Source: Streptococcus tangpeifui
GTDB lineage: Bacteria; Bacillota; Bacilli; Lactobacillales; Streptococcaceae
Length of the DNA stretch: 64,000 bases
NCBI RefSeq assembly: GCF_011038795.1
Contig: NZ_JAAKDU010000012.1
Location: 1 to 64,000 of the forward strand
Direction: 5' to 3'
In this document: one piece after another, positions 63,469 to 64,000 of the stretch
Layout: every line of letters starts with the position of its first letter
Position numbering within the stretch: position 1 is the first letter of the stretch
Translations under genes and position numbers: made by a program
Notes under the pieces: model-generated
The model's input: the letters and a program-made list of their open reading frames with translations, nothing else
Databases searched by the model: none
What the model was told of the DNA's origin: nothing

Positions 63469-64000
63469 ATGTCATCAGATTTTTATGAAAAATTAGCCCA
63501 GACCCGCCATTATATCCATGCTCACCCAGAAATTTCGGAACAGGAGTATGAGACAACAGCCTTTCTCAAATCCTATCTGGCAGATTTGGGGATTGAAGCG
63601 CTGAATTATCCTCTGAAAACGGGTTTGATTGCTGAGATTGGTTCTGGTCACCCCATTATTGCTCTGCGGGCAGATATTGATGCCCTGCCGATTCAGGAAA
63701 ATACTGGTCTCGGTTATGCCAGTGACAATGGTGCCATGCACGCCTGCGGTCATGATTTCCATCAGACCAGCCTATTGGGAGCAGCAGAAATCTTGAAGAA
63801 GCGTGAAAATGAATTGAAGGGGACTGTTCGTCTGATCTTTCAACCAGCTGAGGAAAACTTCCAAGGCGCCTATCAGGTGATTGAGGCTGGCGGCCTCGAT
63901 GATGTTTCGGCCATCATTGGCTATCATAATTATCCTCATCTTAAGCCCGGTCAGCTGGGCTTAAAAACGGGTGCCATCATGGCAGGTGTCGAACAGTTTG
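63469..64000 (+). CDS. M20 amidohydrolase (N-acyl amino acid/hippurate hydrolase type), N-terminal part
   Basis: The first 177 residues of an M20D metalloenzyme that runs off the window: RHYIHAHPEISEQEYETTAFL, LRADIDALPIQENTGL, the metal motif HACGHDFHQTSLLGAAEIL, FQPAEENFQGAYQVIEAGGLDD and GYHNYPHLKPGQLGL. It would remove acyl groups from amino acids. AAGGAGG precedes the ATG. No stop is reached. Confidence 0.92.
   Translation, partial: MSSDFYEKLAQTRHYIHAHPEISEQEYETTAFLKSYLADLGIEALNYPLKTGLIAEIGSGHPIIALRADIDALPIQENTGLGYASDNGAMHACGHDFHQTSLLGAAEILKKRENELKGTVRLIFQPAEENFQGAYQVIEAGGLDDVSAIIGYHNYPHLKPGQLGLKTGAIMAGVEQF

Overview
The window is chromosomal DNA of a low-GC Gram-positive coccus, almost certainly a mutans-group Streptococcus (relatives of S. 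sobrinus, S. downei, S. criceti or S. mutans). The evidence is the protein content (LPKTG wall anchor, fruRKA, PepV, RelQ, MvaS) and several short gene orders that I recall from S. mutans: rpsP-KH-rimM-trmD-fnr-fruRKA, thyA-dfrA-small ORF-clpX-engB, and rplJ-rplL followed by a CMD protein and an acyl-CoA dehydrogenase. Species assignment is inference.

Layout. 1-4.6 kb: end of a repetitive LPKTG protein, an orphan PTS EIIC-like protein coupled to a DUF915 hydrolase, and a decayed SDR gene. 4.7-8.5 kb: rpsP, KH protein, three tRNA genes (the Arg one looks decayed), rimM, trmD, fnr. 8.7-12.5 kb: the fructose PTS operon fruR-fruK-fruA under a consensus promoter with a cre site; fruR seems to begin at ATT. 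12.5-31.4 kb: housekeeping genes (radC, a C26 amidotransferase, rex, cysteine desulfurase, prs, CYTH protein, relQ, nadK, rlu, pta, an L-LDH/HicDH-type enzyme, a polysaccharide deacetylase, mvaS, thyA, dfrA, clpX, engB). 31.5-38.7 kb: mmuP-mmuM, an MFS permease, rplJ-rplL with an L10 leader, and a CMD/acyl-CoA dehydrogenase pair.

39.5-52.2 kb is an accessory cell-surface polysaccharide locus: initiating sugar transferase, Wzx, Wzy, Glf, seven transferases including a Stealth protein and tandem Galf-transferase paralogues, and an acyltransferase. It lacks the usual regulatory/export genes wzg-wzh-wzd-wze. 52.2-56 kb is a small defence and mobile island: an AbiF-type noncoding RNA ahead of a truncated abiF, a Fic toxin with its antitoxin, a separate self-inhibited HTH-Fic protein with tandem operator-like repeats, and an IS1182-type relic.

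56.1-64 kb is, I infer, a thiol/gamma-glutamyl peptide region: C26 amidotransferase, two orphan amino-acid-binding proteins, PepV-type M20 dipeptidase, GNAT, two glutathionyl-hydroquinone-reductase-like proteins and an M20 amidohydrolase. Three promoters (before 37081, 56165 and 59860) carry a related AT-rich element at exactly the same distance (40 nt) from the -10 box. The element resembles the CmbR/CysR sulfur-regulator box as I recall it. This shared control of a possible glutathione/cystine scavenging set is the most interesting inference in the window.
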